A stretch of 64,000 nucleotides of DNA from positions 3,658,001 to 3,722,000 of the forward strand of contig NC_057793.1 of NCBI RefSeq assembly GCF_014905175.1. Direction: 5' to 3'. How positions within the stretch are numbered: the first letter of the stretch is position 1; every line of letters begins with the position of its first letter. The notes under the pieces were generated by a model. It saw nothing but the letters and a program-made list of their open reading frames with translations. It was not told where the DNA came from and ran no database searches. Source of the DNA: Aphidius gifuensis. Lineage: Eukaryota > Arthropoda > Insecta > Hymenoptera > Braconidae. The translations under genes were made by a program, and so were the position numbers. Shown here one piece after another: positions 62,101 through 64,000 of this stretch.

Positions 62101-64000
62101 TTTTCTACGAATACCATTCATTTTAAAGTACTCTTCATCCGCCAACACTATATTTTTTTTATTATTTGAAAAAAGTCTTAGCAGAGTGTCGCTCTCAACG
62201 CCCCAAAGGTAAATACAAATAGTTGCAAACTCTATACACATCTATGGTATTTTAAAAAATTTTTTTTTTATATACAACTTGTTTCTTTTTATACAATTTT
62301 ATTTTATTTGTTTATTTTTTATTCTTATTTTTATTGCTCCATGACGCAATGACCTTTCATCTCTCTTTGAATGCTCCACGACGTCCAATACTGGAAAATT
62401 CAATCACTTCTCATTTCAATTTAACTTGGATTTCTATGGTCTGATCAATCAATTCTGTAAATTGCGTTCCCTCAAGCTTACGACCATTGCCACTCAGCAT
62501 TGGATAAAAAGAAAATATATATATAGACACTTTCCTGTCAGGGATTTAATGTGTGTTTGTACTGGAAGAGCATTTGAGTGGATAAATTTGTAGATGTATT
62601 TTTTTTTTTTACAATTTTATTTTATCATTTACTTCGTACTTTTAAAGATGCAGTGAATTTTTATTATTTTTCTAAAACGCTAAAAAATACAACGAGAATA
62701 AATAATTAAAAAATACATGTATATAAAAAAATATGTGGAGGAATAAAAGAATTAAAAAAAACAAATTAAAAACATGTTGTCTTAAATGCCAAAGATCAAT
62801 CAATAAATTATTTCCTACACTATTAGTCGTTCTCACTTATATTTTTATTATTTTTTTTTTTTTAATATCAACGTGTAGAAATTTCTCCAGGGTCGTTATG
62901 CTCTGACAACATATTTTTTAATACTCATTTTTATATTTTATATTATTATTATTATTATTTTTCACATTCCCATTTACTACTTGGCATATAAATCATACTC
63001 ACAGATAGCTTATAAATCATGCTCGTGTTGCTCTTGTCTGAGTCAGAAAAAAAGGATGAGGTAGTTCGTTTGTTTCGATAGTAATAATGTCATGTACAAA
63101 GTCAACGCATGGTTACACTCAAGATCAGCTGCTATTATCAAACACTTTACAATATTCCTTTCAACAAGCTTCTTCATAAATTTTTTTTTTCTTTTCTTTT
63201 TTATTCATCATTCAACTTACTGTAACTTTATATTATTTTCACTTTAGCTTCAACAAAATGCTTCTTACTTTTCAACAAGTATATAAAATGTCATAACGAA
63301 GAAATTCTTAATTATATTTAGACATTGTTGCTGCTCATATTGTGCAGTTTATATAATAAAATATTCAATTTTAAAATTAATTTTCAATTTATTTCACGAC
63401 TCACTTCTTGGTAGTTGAATATACCTTTTTTTTTTATTCCAGAAAATGAAGTGTTATTATAGAAATGTTTATTAAATGAGTTATTAAAAATAATTGATAA
63501 TTTATTTTAATTATTTTTATATAATTAGTTGAAAGTTAAAACAAAAAAAAAATTATAAGAAAAAATAAAAAGAAACAACAGTAGATCAATTGTATTTCTT
63601 TGTTTTTTTTTAGAGAAAAAAAAAACATATTTTCAAATATTTCAATCGATTGTATAATCGTTTATGATAAAAGGATTTTTTTCAGTAACGAGTACAAGTT
63701 GAATACAAAATGATTGTAAAATTTTCAAGCTCAGTGAACTCTAATCTTAATGCAATGTCAGTCTTTTTCTCATTGAAAATGTTTTGAACAGTAAAGATTT
63801 TTATGAAAAGCTTCTTCTACTCTGTCACTTATTTCGGGTAAATTGGAAGAAAATAAAAAAAAAAGAAAATTCATAAAACAAGGAGAAAAGAATAAAAAAT
63901 AAAAAAAAAAAAAAACACGAAGACATTCAACAAAGTTGTTGAGCAAAGTATAAAGAAAGAGCTAACAATTTAAATTCAAAGGGATTAAAATAAAAAAATA
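56150..64000. other. AT-rich non-coding DNA 5' of the maltase array
   Basis: No gene is recognised. The 139-residue frame at 56350-56769 is a Phe-rich translation of T-runs. A denser patch at 58980-59100 contains a GCGTAG-T-CTACGC inverted repeat (59037-59049), repeated TGAAACG strings 20 bp apart (59011 and 59031) and a TGTGGTT Runt-type site, and could be regulatory. A 13-bp tandem duplication lies near 58860-58885. Other less AT-rich patches are at about 62180-62530. Confidence 0.5.

Noticed and set aside
1..64000. CRISPR arrays, bacterial operons or integrated viral segments
   Set aside because: I saw no regularly spaced direct repeats of the right kind and no viral or bacterial genes. 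Repeats are simple microsatellites and one gene-sized tandem duplication.

Overview
The window is very AT-rich eukaryotic DNA, full of homopolymer A and T runs and short microsatellites. It looks like an insect nuclear genome. The only certain genes are secreted GH13 alpha-glucosidases (maltases) of the insect type. A hymenopteran, perhaps a parasitoid wasp, is my best guess from base composition and gene type, but the sequence does not prove the order.

The core of the window (about 33.1-56.1 kb) is a tandem maltase array with every copy on the minus strand. Four copies are intact and intronless from start to stop: A (33109-34800), B (38701-40392), D (45264-46973) and E (49188-50900). All four keep the signal peptide, the barrel motifs and the catalytic Asp/Glu/Asp triad. 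Between and beyond them lie at least six broken copies. C (41184-42315) is a recent tandem duplicate of B that lost 566 bp of catalytic core. P1 (about 37.78-38.46 kb), P3 (about 43.27-43.86 kb), P4 (about 51.58-53.05 kb, interrupted by about 0.5 kb of foreign-looking DNA), P5 (53886-54880) and P6 (about 55.96-56.14 kb) are older relics. The array therefore shows birth, sequence exchange and death of genes in about 23 kb.

A, B, C and E have a TATA element whose first T lies 45-46 bp upstream of the ATG; D has a weak version. This spacing fixes the start codons and indicates that each copy carries its own short promoter. GATA-type motifs lie 125-175 bp upstream of A and B, which would fit digestive-tract expression. 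The enzymes would be secreted and cleave terminal alpha-glucose from sucrose or maltose-like sugars. The residue after the nucleophile differs (Thr in A and D, Ala in B, Ser in E), as do a metal-loop residue and the YPRSF motif, so the paralogs may have diverged in substrate or stability.

The flanks (1-33.0 kb and 56.2-64 kb) hold no coding region I can recognise. Their open frames are low-complexity translations of A/T runs. They contain microsatellites, a few less AT-rich islands that could be promoters, 5' exons or conserved regulatory elements, and one possible minus-strand exon end with a good splice donor near 28231.
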